Assembly: GCA_038237645.1 (NCBI GenBank)
Contig: JBBRYN010000037.1
Coordinates: 1 to 31,683 of the forward strand
DNA: 31,683 bases
From: QHCA01 sp038237645
GTDB lineage: Bacteria > Actinomycetota > Actinomycetes > Mycobacteriales > QHCA01
Reading direction: 5' to 3'
The translations under genes were made by a program, and so were the position numbers. Under the pieces are notes generated by a model that was given only the letters and a program-made list of their open reading frames with translations, did no database searches and was not told the DNA's origin. The first letter of the stretch is position 1; the number at the start of each line of letters is the position of its first letter. Positions 23,491 through 31,507 of this stretch are shown here, piece after piece.

Positions 23491-24314
23491 TATGCGGTCG
23501 ACGGCTCCTTCGCGAACGGCAGATGCATGGACCACGGGTCGGTGACGATGTCGGATACGACCGCTTCCACCGTAGCGTCCAACGCCGCCCGCAATCGGTC
23601 GGCAGTGGCACCGAGCCAGGGATGCTCGGATGACCAGTGGGGCACGTCGAAGAGCGCCGGGCCGCCCGACTCGCGGTGTTCGGAGACCGGATGGTGCCGG
23701 AGGTCTGCCGTGACGTAGGCGTCGACCCCGGCCCGCGACACCTCTGCGAACAGGTCGTCGCCCGCGCCGCCGGTCACGGCGACGGTACGGATCGGCTCTC
23801 GCCGGTCACCGCTGACCCGGATGCCGCCCGCCGTCGCCGGGAGGGCGGTTGCCACCTGCTCGGCAAAGGCCCGCAGGGTCATCGGCCGGGCCAGCTCGCC
23901 GACCCGGCCGAGGCCGGCGTTGCCCGGCAGCTGCTGCAGCGGCCGGACGTCGTGCAGCCCGAGCACGGCGGCCAGCGCGTCGGAGACCCCGGGCAATGCC
24001 ACGTCGGCATTCGTATGCGCGGTGTGCAGGGCGATTCCGCCGGTGATGAGCCGGTGCACCAAACGGCCCTTGTAGGTGTCGGCCGCGACACCGTGCACCG
24101 GGCGCAGCAGCAGCGGATGGTGAGTGAACAGCAAGTCCGCACCCAGCGCCACACTCTGCGCGACCGTGGCCGCGACCGGATCGACAGCAAGCAGGATCCG
24201 CCGCACCGGCGCATCCGGCTCGCCGCACACCAGTCCGACCGCATCCCACGGCTGCGCCGACGCGGGATCGAAGAAGCGATCGAGGAGGGCGACGACCTCG
24301 CCGAGGGTGGGCAT
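23490..24314 (-). CDS. Nif3-like dinuclear metal centre protein
   Basis: This is a member of the Nif3/YbgI family, hexameric toroids with a two-metal site and an unsettled function (often annotated GTP cyclohydrolase 1 type 2). Metal-binding features are LLFTHHPLLL, LHTAHTNAD and, near the C-terminus, DVPHWSSEHPW; WDAVGLVCGEPD near the N-terminus is typical. The ATG at 24314 gives MPTLGEVVALLDRFF, the normal family start and 274 residues; an upstream start at 24347 would only add a Ser-rich stretch. It is the first gene of the unit running to the RNase H/phosphatase gene. Confidence 0.9.
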   Translation of the reverse strand: MPTLGEVVALLDRFFDPASAQPWDAVGLVCGEPDAPVRRILLAVDPVAATVAQSVALGADLLFTHHPLLLRPVHGVAADTYKGRLVHRLITGGIALHTAHTNADVALPGVSDALAAVLGLHDVRPLQQLPGNAGLGRVGELARPMTLRAFAEQVATALPATAGGIRVSGDRREPIRTVAVTGGAGDDLFAEVSRAGVDAYVTADLRHHPVSEHRESGGPALFDVPHWSSEHPWLGATADRLRAALDATVEAVVSDIVTDPWSMHLPFAKEPSTA

Positions 24315-24460
24315 GTCGATCAGGCTAGACGAGCGACTCTGCGACAAGTGCCCGGAAGACGTCGCCTCAGCGCCACCCTTTGCGACGTTTCCCCCGAACC
24401 TGTCGCCTGGCAGAGCGGGGAGCGTAGCGAGGCGCTGAGCGGATTTACGGCCGGCGTTAT

Positions 24461-25906
24461 CTACCTCTTGCCGGAGGATGCACCGGCCGGCTGGTCGCAG
24501 GCCGGCTGCTCGCTCACCGGCTGGTCCACTACGGGGCGCGCCGCGGGAGAATCCCTCGGGTCCAGGGCGGTGGTTCGCATGGCCCGCAGGCCGCGCAGCC
24601 GCACGGTGACGGTGACCGCGGTGCCGTCGACGGCCGCCTCGACCCGCCCGTCGTTGACCTCGGCCAACCGACGGGCGAGGTAGAGGTCCAGGGAGGACGG
24701 CCGGCCCGTCTCGGCCGACTCGCGGCTGGCGAACGGCTCAAGCAGCCGGATGGGGCACTCGGCCGATTCGGCGTCGGAGGTGTAGCGAAGGATGATCACC
24801 GCCTCGCTGCCCTCGGCGAATGCTTCGAGCCGGATCGGCCGTCCGGCACGGACGTGGTCGACCCCGTGTCGCACGAGCGCCGCGACGAGATGCTCGAGGG
24901 TGTCCGGTGAGGTCACCGCGACCAGCCCGGATGCGGCACTGGCGGTCACCCTCGACTGCTTGCCCGCGTTCAGCAATGTAGTGGTCACGTCCGCCACGGC
25001 GGTCGGCTCACTCACCGCGGCCGAGGCGGCGGACAGCATGTCCTCGAGCAGCCGTGACAGCCGGCGACCGTGCTCGGCGAGCCCGGCGAGCAGTGAATCA
25101 CGCACGTCCGGCGGGATCCGGTCACCCTGGCTACGCAATGTTGCGACCACTCCGTTGATGGCCGTGAGCGGCGTCCGAAATTCGTGCGACACGCTGGAGA
25201 TGAGGTCCTCGCGCATCTGACCCGCCTCACGCATCCGCGCGATGGCGCCCATCTCGGTATCGAGCAACTGGATACGATAGATCTCCTCGCGCGCCGAAGC
25301 CCGCCCGGAATAGCTCCAGAAGACCATCAGTACGGCACCGGCCGCGGCGATGAACGCACCGTGCATCAGCGCGAGGGAGGCGACGTTGCCAAGACCGCCG
25401 TCACCGTGCTCCGACACACTGCTGAATGACAGCATCCCGACAGCGATCTGCTCGGTGAGCACGAATACGAAGGCGGTACCGAACGGCCGCCAATCCTGAT
25501 ACAGCGCCACCAGGATGGTCATGACGAAGAAATGGAAATGTGCGACGCTCACCCCGTGTGACATGGCGACCAGGATCGCGGAGCAACTCATCAGGCCCAG
25601 CGTGGCGGCGAGACTCTGCCGCAGCCGTCCCCCTCGGGCCGCGGCCAAGCCGAGGAGGAGGGCGATCACCGCCAGCTGGGCGGCTGTGACCAGCGGTGGG
25701 TTGCGCACCAGCAGCCCGTAGGTCAGCAGCGCCGGAAGGTGGAACGTGAGCACGGCAATGATCAACCGGTGGCGCGCGCGCCACTCGGTCTCGGGTAGTG
25801 GCACGCCGCGCGGCAGATGGCGAGACCACCGGCCCCGGGTGTTCGATGCCATGACGTCAAGTATCACCCCCTCAGCGCGCTTCTTTGAATGGTCTATTCG
25901 TGTCAT
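24461..25906 (-). CDS. Membrane sensor histidine kinase with degenerate ATP-binding region
   Basis: The protein (481 residues from 25906; a second ATG at 25852 is possible) has about six transmembrane helices in residues 47-200, including the His-rich segment SHGVSVAHFHFFV followed by YQDWRPF, a sensor pattern found in other bacterial signalling proteins. A dimerisation/phospho-acceptor helix follows with SSVSHEFRTPLTAI (His241). The expected kinase core then reads abnormally: the N-box position has LVRHGVDH without the usual Asn, the DxGxG position has RYTSDAESAE, the F-box survives as LLEPF, and the glycine-rich G2 loop is TGRPSSLDL. ATP binding is therefore doubtful. No response regulator lies nearby. 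The gene follows the GT-C gene by 58 bp on the same strand. Confidence 0.85.
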   Translation of the reverse strand: MTRIDHSKKRAEGVILDVMASNTRGRWSRHLPRGVPLPETEWRARHRLIIAVLTFHLPALLTYGLLVRNPPLVTAAQLAVIALLLGLAAARGGRLRQSLAATLGLMSCSAILVAMSHGVSVAHFHFFVMTILVALYQDWRPFGTAFVFVLTEQIAVGMLSFSSVSEHGDGGLGNVASLALMHGAFIAAAGAVLMVFWSYSGRASAREEIYRIQLLDTEMGAIARMREAGQMREDLISSVSHEFRTPLTAINGVVATLRSQGDRIPPDVRDSLLAGLAEHGRRLSRLLEDMLSAASAAVSEPTAVADVTTTLLNAGKQSRVTASAASGLVAVTSPDTLEHLVAALVRHGVDHVRAGRPIRLEAFAEGSEAVIILRYTSDAESAECPIRLLEPFASRESAETGRPSSLDLYLARRLAEVNDGRVEAAVDGTAVTVTVRLRGLRAMRTTALDPRDSPAARPVVDQPVSEQPACDQPAGASSGKR

Positions 25907-25964
25907 ATCCAGGTCTCAATCCCGCACTACGGGCAGGTAACACCCGCTATCAACCACCCCCGGA

Positions 25965-27101
25965 TCAGGGCGAGAAGCGCCAGACCGTGAGCAGGTAGGT
26001 GCCGTACCAAGCCGACCCGATCGCCGCCGCCGTGAGCACGGCGACCCGGTGCACCCGGGTGGCCCGGGCCAGCGCCGCCGCGGCCGGCAGCAAGAGCGGG
26101 AAGGCAGGCAGGACGAGCCGGGCCTTGGCGTGGTAGTAGCCGGACGTGCCGAGCACGACGACCAGCAGCGTGACCGCATAGACGGTGAGCACCGCGGGCA
26201 CCCGGCGATCGGTCGCGAGCAGGACGGCGGCGAGCAGCGCGGCGAACAACACCACGGTGCTGACGACGAACGGCAGGGCCGATTCCCTCGTCAACACCTC
26301 GAACAGCGCGTCCCAGGTGTAACGACCGCCGTCCCAGTGGGTGCCCCAGATGTGCCGCTGCAGCCAGAAGTATCCGTCGAGCCGGCCCAGGCGATACCCC
26401 ACCCAGCCCCAGTAGGCCAGCAAGCCCAATGGAGCGAGCGCGAGGGCCAGCAAGGGTCGCCAACCGTCCCGGCGGCGGACGAGGACGACTCCAAGGGCCA
26501 CCCCGACGGCCACGAGCAGCGCGGTGCCGGTCGGCCGGGTCAGGCCGGCCAGGCCACAGCACAGGCCGGCCCGCACCCACTGCCGGCCGAGCACAGCAAG
26601 CAGCGACCCGGCGGCCAGTGCCGTGAAGAGGTTCTCCGCGTAGACCAGGGAGCCGACGATGGCGTGCGGCAAGGCCGCCCACAGGGCCACCAGCACGACG
26701 CCTGTGCGCGGGTCGTAGACGTGTGCTCCGACCCGGTAGATGGCGTAGGCAGCCGCCAGACCGCAAAGACCGGCGACCAGCAGCCCGGCAATGCCGGCCG
26801 AGACCGGCAGCACCCGGTGAACCACGCCGATCAGGGCCGGGAACAGCGGATGGAAGGCCGGATTGCCCAAGGTGGGCGCAGTGCTGGGCAGGGACAGCCG
26901 GGCGTCGTAGCCGTGCTGGGCGATCTGCAGGTAGTAGAGCCCGTCGGACTTGGTGAGCAGAGCGAGCGTGGACCGGTGCAGGCGGTGGGCGGCGAGCCAC
27001 AGCGCTAGCAGGCCCAGGGCGCGGATCGCGACGTAGCCGACGAGAGCGAGGAGCGCAGGTCGCCGCCACCACCGGCCGGCCGGCGCCGCAGGATGTGACA
27101 T
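25965..27101 (-). CDS. GT-C mannosyltransferase-like membrane protein (PIG-V-type)
   Basis: The 378-residue protein has about eight to ten transmembrane helices. Its first extracytoplasmic loop carries KSDGLYYLQIAQHGYD and NPAFHPLFPALI, matching the DG-YY-IA--GY and FFPLYP-type signatures of the PIG-V mannosyltransferase group. These enzymes take a sugar from a polyprenyl-phosphate carrier and add it to a lipid or protein outside the membrane. The gene starts 6 bp after the GT2 gene stop, so the two are an operon and the GT2 probably makes the donor. Sugar and acceptor are unknown. Confidence 0.8.
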   Translation of the reverse strand: MSHPAAPAGRWWRRPALLALVGYVAIRALGLLALWLAAHRLHRSTLALLTKSDGLYYLQIAQHGYDARLSLPSTAPTLGNPAFHPLFPALIGVVHRVLPVSAGIAGLLVAGLCGLAAAYAIYRVGAHVYDPRTGVVLVALWAALPHAIVGSLVYAENLFTALAAGSLLAVLGRQWVRAGLCCGLAGLTRPTGTALLVAVGVALGVVLVRRRDGWRPLLALALAPLGLLAYWGWVGYRLGRLDGYFWLQRHIWGTHWDGGRYTWDALFEVLTRESALPFVVSTVVLFAALLAAVLLATDRRVPAVLTVYAVTLLVVVLGTSGYYHAKARLVLPAFPLLLPAAAALARATRVHRVAVLTAAAIGSAWYGTYLLTVWRFSP

Positions 27102-27107
27102 CGGTCC

Positions 27108-28040
27108 CTACCGGGCTCCCTCTGCCATGTCGAGGACCAGCGCCTGGACAAGGAGGTGGATGCCGGTCAGCATCGGTGCGACGGCAAGCAGCACGGTGCC
27201 CGCGGTGGCCGACTTCGGGCCGATCGAGTCGGCGATCACGACCGCACCCATGGCCAGCCCGATCGTGCACAGAGCCAGGCCGGTGAAGAACAGCAGGGCG
27301 ATGGCGGAGAACGACGGGAAGACGTACTTGAGGATCATGCGGCGCCAGAAGCCCCGGAATAGCAGGGCGGCCAGCCGGGGCGCCTCACGGTGGATGCGCA
27401 GGCTCGACACCTCGTCGCCGTACACCGCCGGGATCGGCACGTCCCGGGCACGGACGCCGACGATGTTCAGCGTGATCAACAGGTCGTTCTCGAAGGCGTA
27501 GCCGCGCTGGATGCGGGCGAGGTCGATCCGCTCCAGGGCCGACCGGTGAATGGCGGTGTAGCCGTTCTGCGGGTCGAAGAGGTTCCAGTAGCCGGACGCG
27601 AGCTTGGTCAGGAAGGACAGGGCGACGTTGCCGATCAGCCGCATGATCGGCATCTCCGAAAGGACGGACACCTGGCCGAACCGGTTTGCCTTGGTGAAGC
27701 CGATTCCCTCGTCCGCGATCGGATCCAGCAACGCGGGCAGGTGCCGGCCATCCATCTGATCGTCGCCGCTCATGATCGCGCAGACGTCGGCGCCCTTGTC
27801 CAGTGCCCAGCGGTGGCCGTCACAGATGGCACCGCCGACACCGGTATTGGTCTCGTGCCTGATCAGGTGGACCCGGGGGTCGTCGACGGCCAGGACCGCC
27901 GCGGATGTCTCGTCGGTGCTGGCGTCGTCGATCACCACGATGGAGTCGACGAAGTCCGGGACGCCGCGCAGGGTGCGGCCGACCAGGAGCGACTCGTTGA
28001 ACGCCGGTACGACGACCGCGACACACAGGTTCTTGTACAC
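27108..28040 (-). CDS. Family 2 glycosyltransferase, polyprenyl-phosphate sugar synthase type
   Basis: This 310-residue GT2 enzyme probably moves a sugar from a nucleotide donor to polyprenyl phosphate on the cytoplasmic face. The GT-A fold is shown by VVVPAFNES, VVIDDAST (Asp38-Asp39), TNTGVGGAICDGH and the metal-binding SGDDQMD (92-97). Two C-terminal hydrophobic helices (about 240-300) anchor it, as in DPM1/GtrB-like enzymes. The GTG at 28040 has TGAGGG 7 bp upstream. It is divergent from the gtrA-like gene and is followed 6 bp later by the GT-C gene. Confidence 0.9.
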   Translation of the reverse strand: MYKNLCVAVVVPAFNESLLVGRTLRGVPDFVDSIVVIDDASTDETSAAVLAVDDPRVHLIRHETNTGVGGAICDGHRWALDKGADVCAIMSGDDQMDGRHLPALLDPIADEGIGFTKANRFGQVSVLSEMPIMRLIGNVALSFLTKLASGYWNLFDPQNGYTAIHRSALERIDLARIQRGYAFENDLLITLNIVGVRARDVPIPAVYGDEVSSLRIHREAPRLAALLFRGFWRRMILKYVFPSFSAIALLFFTGLALCTIGLAMGAVVIADSIGPKSATAGTVLLAVAPMLTGIHLLVQALVLDMAEGAR

Positions 28041-28116
28041 CGAGCCGCCCTCACCCTCATGGTCGTCGGGCCCGGCAAGTGCACGAGCCCGGCAGGCGGA
28101 AGCCTAGTATGCGCAG

Positions 28117-28539
28117 GTGGCGGTTCGACCAGATGCTGCCGGCCGCCCGGCCAGGGCTCCGCGCCGGGTCTCGGAACTGTTCGGGCGTTTCCTGCTGGTG
28201 GGCATCCTTTCTTATCTTGCCGATGCCGGCACTCTCTGGGCGCTGCACGGCGGCGCGGGGATTTCGCTCCTCGTCGCCACGAGCATCGCCTTCTCCACCG
28301 CCCTGGTCGTGAACTACGGGCTCAACCGGGTGCTGACGTTCGCCAGCAATTCAGCGGTCCGGTACGAGGCGTCGCGCTACCTGCTGCTGGTCGTGGCAAA
28401 CTACGTCGTCACGCTGGCGCTGGTCGGCGGCCTGACGGCTGCCGGTCTGCCGTACCTCGCCTCGAAGACCGTCTCCACCGCGGCCCTCGCTGTGGCGAAC
28501 TTCCTGGCCTACCGGCGGTGGGTGTTCCGCGTCAGGTAA
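28117..28539 (+). CDS. GtrA-family membrane protein (putative lipid-sugar flippase)
   Basis: The 140-residue protein has four transmembrane helices in the GtrA pattern: FGRFLLVGILSYLADAGTLW at the start of helix 1, FSTALVVNYGLNRVLTF around helix 2, and ANFLAYRRWVFRVR at the end. GtrA proteins are thought to flip polyprenyl-phosphate-linked sugars and usually sit beside a GtrB-type GT2, here the divergent gene 76 bp away. The start is a GTG; other starts shortly downstream are possible because the first 20 residues are not conserved. It is followed 43 bp later by the large membrane protein gene. Confidence 0.88.
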   Translation: MAVRPDAAGRPARAPRRVSELFGRFLLVGILSYLADAGTLWALHGGAGISLLVATSIAFSTALVVNYGLNRVLTFASNSAVRYEASRYLLLVVANYVVTLALVGGLTAAGLPYLASKTVSTAALAVANFLAYRRWVFRVR

Positions 28540-28582
28540 GAACAAGGCTGTCGTTCGAGAGAACCGGATCCAGGGAGCCTAG

Positions 28583-30517
28583 GTGCTGCAGATGCTCGGC
28601 GGCCTGGGCGCCGTGCTGCTCGTCGGCTGGCTGCCGGGGTTGATGCTCCTAGTGGCCGGGCGTCCCGCCGCCGGCTGGCTGCGCAATCTCGCGCTCGCCC
28701 CAGCGGCGTCACTCGGGGTGCTGATGGCGTGCGGCCTGGCGGCAGGCGCCTTCGGCGTGCTCGTGCGACCCGCCACCGTGCTCCCGGTCGCGCTGGGCGG
28801 TCCCGCCGTCGCGCTCGGCCTGGCCCTCCTCCGGCGCCGGCGCCGGCCACCTGAGCCGGGACGCGCCCGGCCCTCCGTCGAGTGGGTCAGCGGCAGCATC
28901 CTGGGCGGTGCAGTGATGATCCCGCTCCTCATGTGGCTGCGGGCCACCCACCTCGCAGCGCTCGTGCCGCCCAACGACGACGGGACCCATCACGGCCTGT
29001 TCGCCGAGCGAATCCTGCGGCTCGGGACGTTGCAGCCGCCGCAGGTGGCCGTCGGCGACGTGCTGAACGGCCACCCCTCGACGACTTTCTATCCCCTCGC
29101 ACTGCACCTGGTCAGCGCCTTGGCCGCCGGCATATCCGGCGTGCCCGTGGGGACGACGGTGGACCTGTTCGTGACGGCGATGGCCGCCGTGGCGCTGCCG
29201 CTCGGCATCTTCGTCCTCACCCGGCGGTTGTTCCCGGCGGAACCGCTGGCCGCCCCGGCCGCCGCGCTGCTGTCCGTGGCATTTCCCGCCTTCCCGTACT
29301 ACCCGTCGTTCTGGGGCGGGCTGACCATGATCGCGGGCGTCGCCCTGGTGCCCGCCGCGGTCGACGCGATGGCCGGGATCGCCGAGGATTGCGCGGTCGT
29401 GCCGGGCGGGCTCCTGCTGGGCCTCGCCTGGGCCGGGCTCTACACGGTGCACGTCACCGAGTTGGTGACCGTCGCGGTGATCGCCGTCCCGTTGATCCTG
29501 TCGCCGCCGTGGCGGGAGAAGGCGCGCGGCCAGCTGGCCGGTACGGCGGCAAGATGGCTGATCGGCGTGCCGGTCGTCGGCGCGGTGATCGCTTTGCAGT
29601 TCGATCTTTTCCTGCGCGACGCCGAGCAACGCAAGACGGTGGCCAGGTTGTTGCCGGTGGACCCCGACCGGGCGCTGCACGACGTGACGACCACCTTCCT
29701 CGGCACGGCATCGGCAGGTCTGACGCTGCTCAGCGCGTTGTTCGTCCTGGGCGTCGCGGTCGCGTTGGGCCGGCTGTGGTCGACCGGGTGGCTGCTCGCG
29801 GCAATTCTCTTCGCTTGCCTGACGTACCTGTCGGCGAGGCGCACCGGCCTGGCCGACGTCCTGTCATTGCCGTGGTACGGCCGCTGGGACCGGGTGGTGA
29901 TCAACGAGCTGTTCTTCGTCGCCACGTACGCCGGCCTGGGAGCCGCGCTGACCGTACGCGCGGTGCTGGCGGTGGCGCGCCGTGTCCGGCTGCCCCGACC
30001 GGCGGCCGTCGCGGCCGCCACGGTGACTGCGCTGGTGGTGGCCGTACTCGCGGTGCTGCCGCAGTATCGCGCGAGCTACCGGCAAGTGACGTTCAGCTTC
30101 GCCTACGCCAGTCTGGCCGGCCCGGACCAGCGCGCCGCCTTCCGGTGGCTGGCCGCCCACAACCGGCCGGACGGCCGCGTGCTCAACGACATCACCGACG
30201 GGTCAGGCTGGATGTACGTGCTCGACGGGGTGCCACCCTTGTTTGCCATGGCCACCCACGCCTACCCGCTGCAGGTCTGGGGCGACCGGACATACCTCCG
30301 GGCCAATGCCGGCCACCTCGACACCGACCCGCGGGCCAGGCGGGCGGCCGACGCCTGGCATGTGCGCTACGCCTACGTCGGCCCGCGACTTTTTCCCGCT
30401 CGGCACCCGCTGCTGGACGCGAAGGGCCTGGCCAGGTCACCCGCCTGGCGCAAGGTCTACGACCACAACGGCGCGCTGATCTTCGAGCGGGTCGGCCCGG
30501 GCGGTCAGCCCGGTTGA
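28583..30517 (+). CDS. Large polytopic membrane protein (DUF6541-like)
   Basis: The 644-residue protein has about twelve or more transmembrane helices and a C-terminal extracytoplasmic domain of about 140 residues. PPNDDGTHHGLFAERILRLG and HPSTTFYPLALHLVSALAAG in the first large loop are typical of the DUF6541 group, which has the overall layout of GT-C glycosyltransferases; Asp-Asp in that loop could be catalytic. The C-terminal domain carries HVRYAYVGPRLF and KVYDHNGALIFERV, reminiscent of the soluble ends of oligosaccharyl and arabinofuranosyl transferases. The GTG has AGGGAG 5 bp upstream. With the GtrA, GT2 and GT-C genes it forms an envelope glycosylation locus. Confidence 0.8.
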   Translation: MLQMLGGLGAVLLVGWLPGLMLLVAGRPAAGWLRNLALAPAASLGVLMACGLAAGAFGVLVRPATVLPVALGGPAVALGLALLRRRRRPPEPGRARPSVEWVSGSILGGAVMIPLLMWLRATHLAALVPPNDDGTHHGLFAERILRLGTLQPPQVAVGDVLNGHPSTTFYPLALHLVSALAAGISGVPVGTTVDLFVTAMAAVALPLGIFVLTRRLFPAEPLAAPAAALLSVAFPAFPYYPSFWGGLTMIAGVALVPAAVDAMAGIAEDCAVVPGGLLLGLAWAGLYTVHVTELVTVAVIAVPLILSPPWREKARGQLAGTAARWLIGVPVVGAVIALQFDLFLRDAEQRKTVARLLPVDPDRALHDVTTTFLGTASAGLTLLSALFVLGVAVALGRLWSTGWLLAAILFACLTYLSARRTGLADVLSLPWYGRWDRVVINELFFVATYAGLGAALTVRAVLAVARRVRLPRPAAVAAATVTALVVAVLAVLPQYRASYRQVTFSFAYASLAGPDQRAAFRWLAAHNRPDGRVLNDITDGSGWMYVLDGVPPLFAMATHAYPLQVWGDRTYLRANAGHLDTDPRARRAADAWHVRYAYVGPRLFPARHPLLDAKGLARSPAWRKVYDHNGALIFERVGPGGQPG

Positions 30518-30704
30518 GCTGCCGCAGCCCGGGACGCCCGGTGCACCGCCGTGGCGGGCACGGCAGCGCCAACCGGTAACCGGGTCGTAAGTACCGTTTG
30601 CGCCCGACTGGCCGTAGGTTGCCGTTACCAGGGGTGATCGGGGCTCAGCGGTCGCCCGGAATCGATGGGATCGCAGGACTGGCCCGGAAGCGGCGGAGGT
30701 AGTG

Positions 30705-31184
30705 ATGAGGCTGGGAGACGTGGCGGGAACTGTCGGCAAGGGGCTGGCGGCGGGGCTGGTCGGCACTGCCGCCATGACTGTCTCTAGCACGCTCGAGGCC
30801 CGGCTACGCCGGCGATCGCCAAGCGACGCCCCCGTGCGGGCGGCCACCAAGGTGCTCGGCGTCAAACCGATCGGCGAGGCCGAAGCCCAGCGGTTGTCGA
30901 ACCTGGTCCATTGGGCATACGGCACCGGCTGGGGGGCGGTGCGCGGGCTCCTGGCCGGCGTCGGCCTCGGACCGGTGGCCGCGACCAGTGGGCACCTCGG
31001 CAGTGTGTGGGGGTCCGAGCTGGTGATGCTCCCCGCACTCGGCGTGGCGCCCCCGGTGCGCGAATGGGGAGCCGCAGAACTCGCCATCGACGGGTTCCAC
31101 CACCTGGTGTACGCCGGTGCCACCGGCCTGGCCTACCTGCTGCTGGACCGATGGTCGACCCGGCCGTCCGCCGGCAGGCCTTGA
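30705..31184 (+). CDS. Small membrane-associated protein of unknown function
   Basis: The 159-residue protein has three or four weakly hydrophobic, Gly/Ala-rich segments (GKGLAAGLVGTAAMTVSST, YGTGWGAVRGLLAGVGLG, ELVMLPALGV, HHLVYAGATGLAYLLLD) that could be membrane helices. It looks like small actinobacterial membrane proteins related to DUF1440, but the match is from general pattern only. The ATG at 30705 is chosen because GGAGG lies 5 bp upstream; a GTG at 30702 is too close. The 187-bp gap before it, after the DUF6541-like gene, contains GC-rich inverted repeats near 30520-30567 that may end the upstream transcript. Confidence 0.65.
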   Translation: MRLGDVAGTVGKGLAAGLVGTAAMTVSSTLEARLRRRSPSDAPVRAATKVLGVKPIGEAEAQRLSNLVHWAYGTGWGAVRGLLAGVGLGPVAATSGHLGSVWGSELVMLPALGVAPPVREWGAAELAIDGFHHLVYAGATGLAYLLLDRWSTRPSAGRP

Positions 31185-31507
31185 CCACCGGTAACAGCCC
31201 AGGCGACGCACGGCAGTGGTTGGCCGGAGCAGAGATCTCCCCTGCGGTGTTCCGCCTTCGCCCCGATTACGCCGCGCTGCTGATCGTCGCCGACGACCTG
31301 CGGCCAGGGCCGACCGACGAGGCCAGTGACGGGCTGCTGGCCGCTGCCGAGACGCGCGCCCGGGAGATGCTCGACGGCCGGGCACCCGAGGACATCGACG
31401 AGATCTGCGAATGGCGGGAGGCCTACCGCGCGTTCGGGGCCAAGCCGCAGTGCACCCGGCCCAACCACGCCCGCGAACGACGACCAGCCCGAAACTCCGG
31501 CAACTGA
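31151..31507 (+). pseudogene. Truncated B3/B4 (PheT-like) domain protein
   Basis: From ATG 31151 the frame encodes about 118 residues. ISPAVFRLRPDYAALLIVAD, then GPTDEASDGLLAAAE and CEWREAYRAFGAKPQ, match the first half of B3/B4-domain proteins, free-standing relatives of the editing domain of phenylalanyl-tRNA synthetase beta. Intact members are about 220-230 residues; here the match stops at KPQCTRP (about 31465) and an unrelated Arg-rich tail runs to the stop. The second half of the domain is not in the remaining window, so the gene is probably inactivated by a rearrangement. It overlaps the preceding gene by 34 bp if the ATG is used. Confidence 0.6.
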
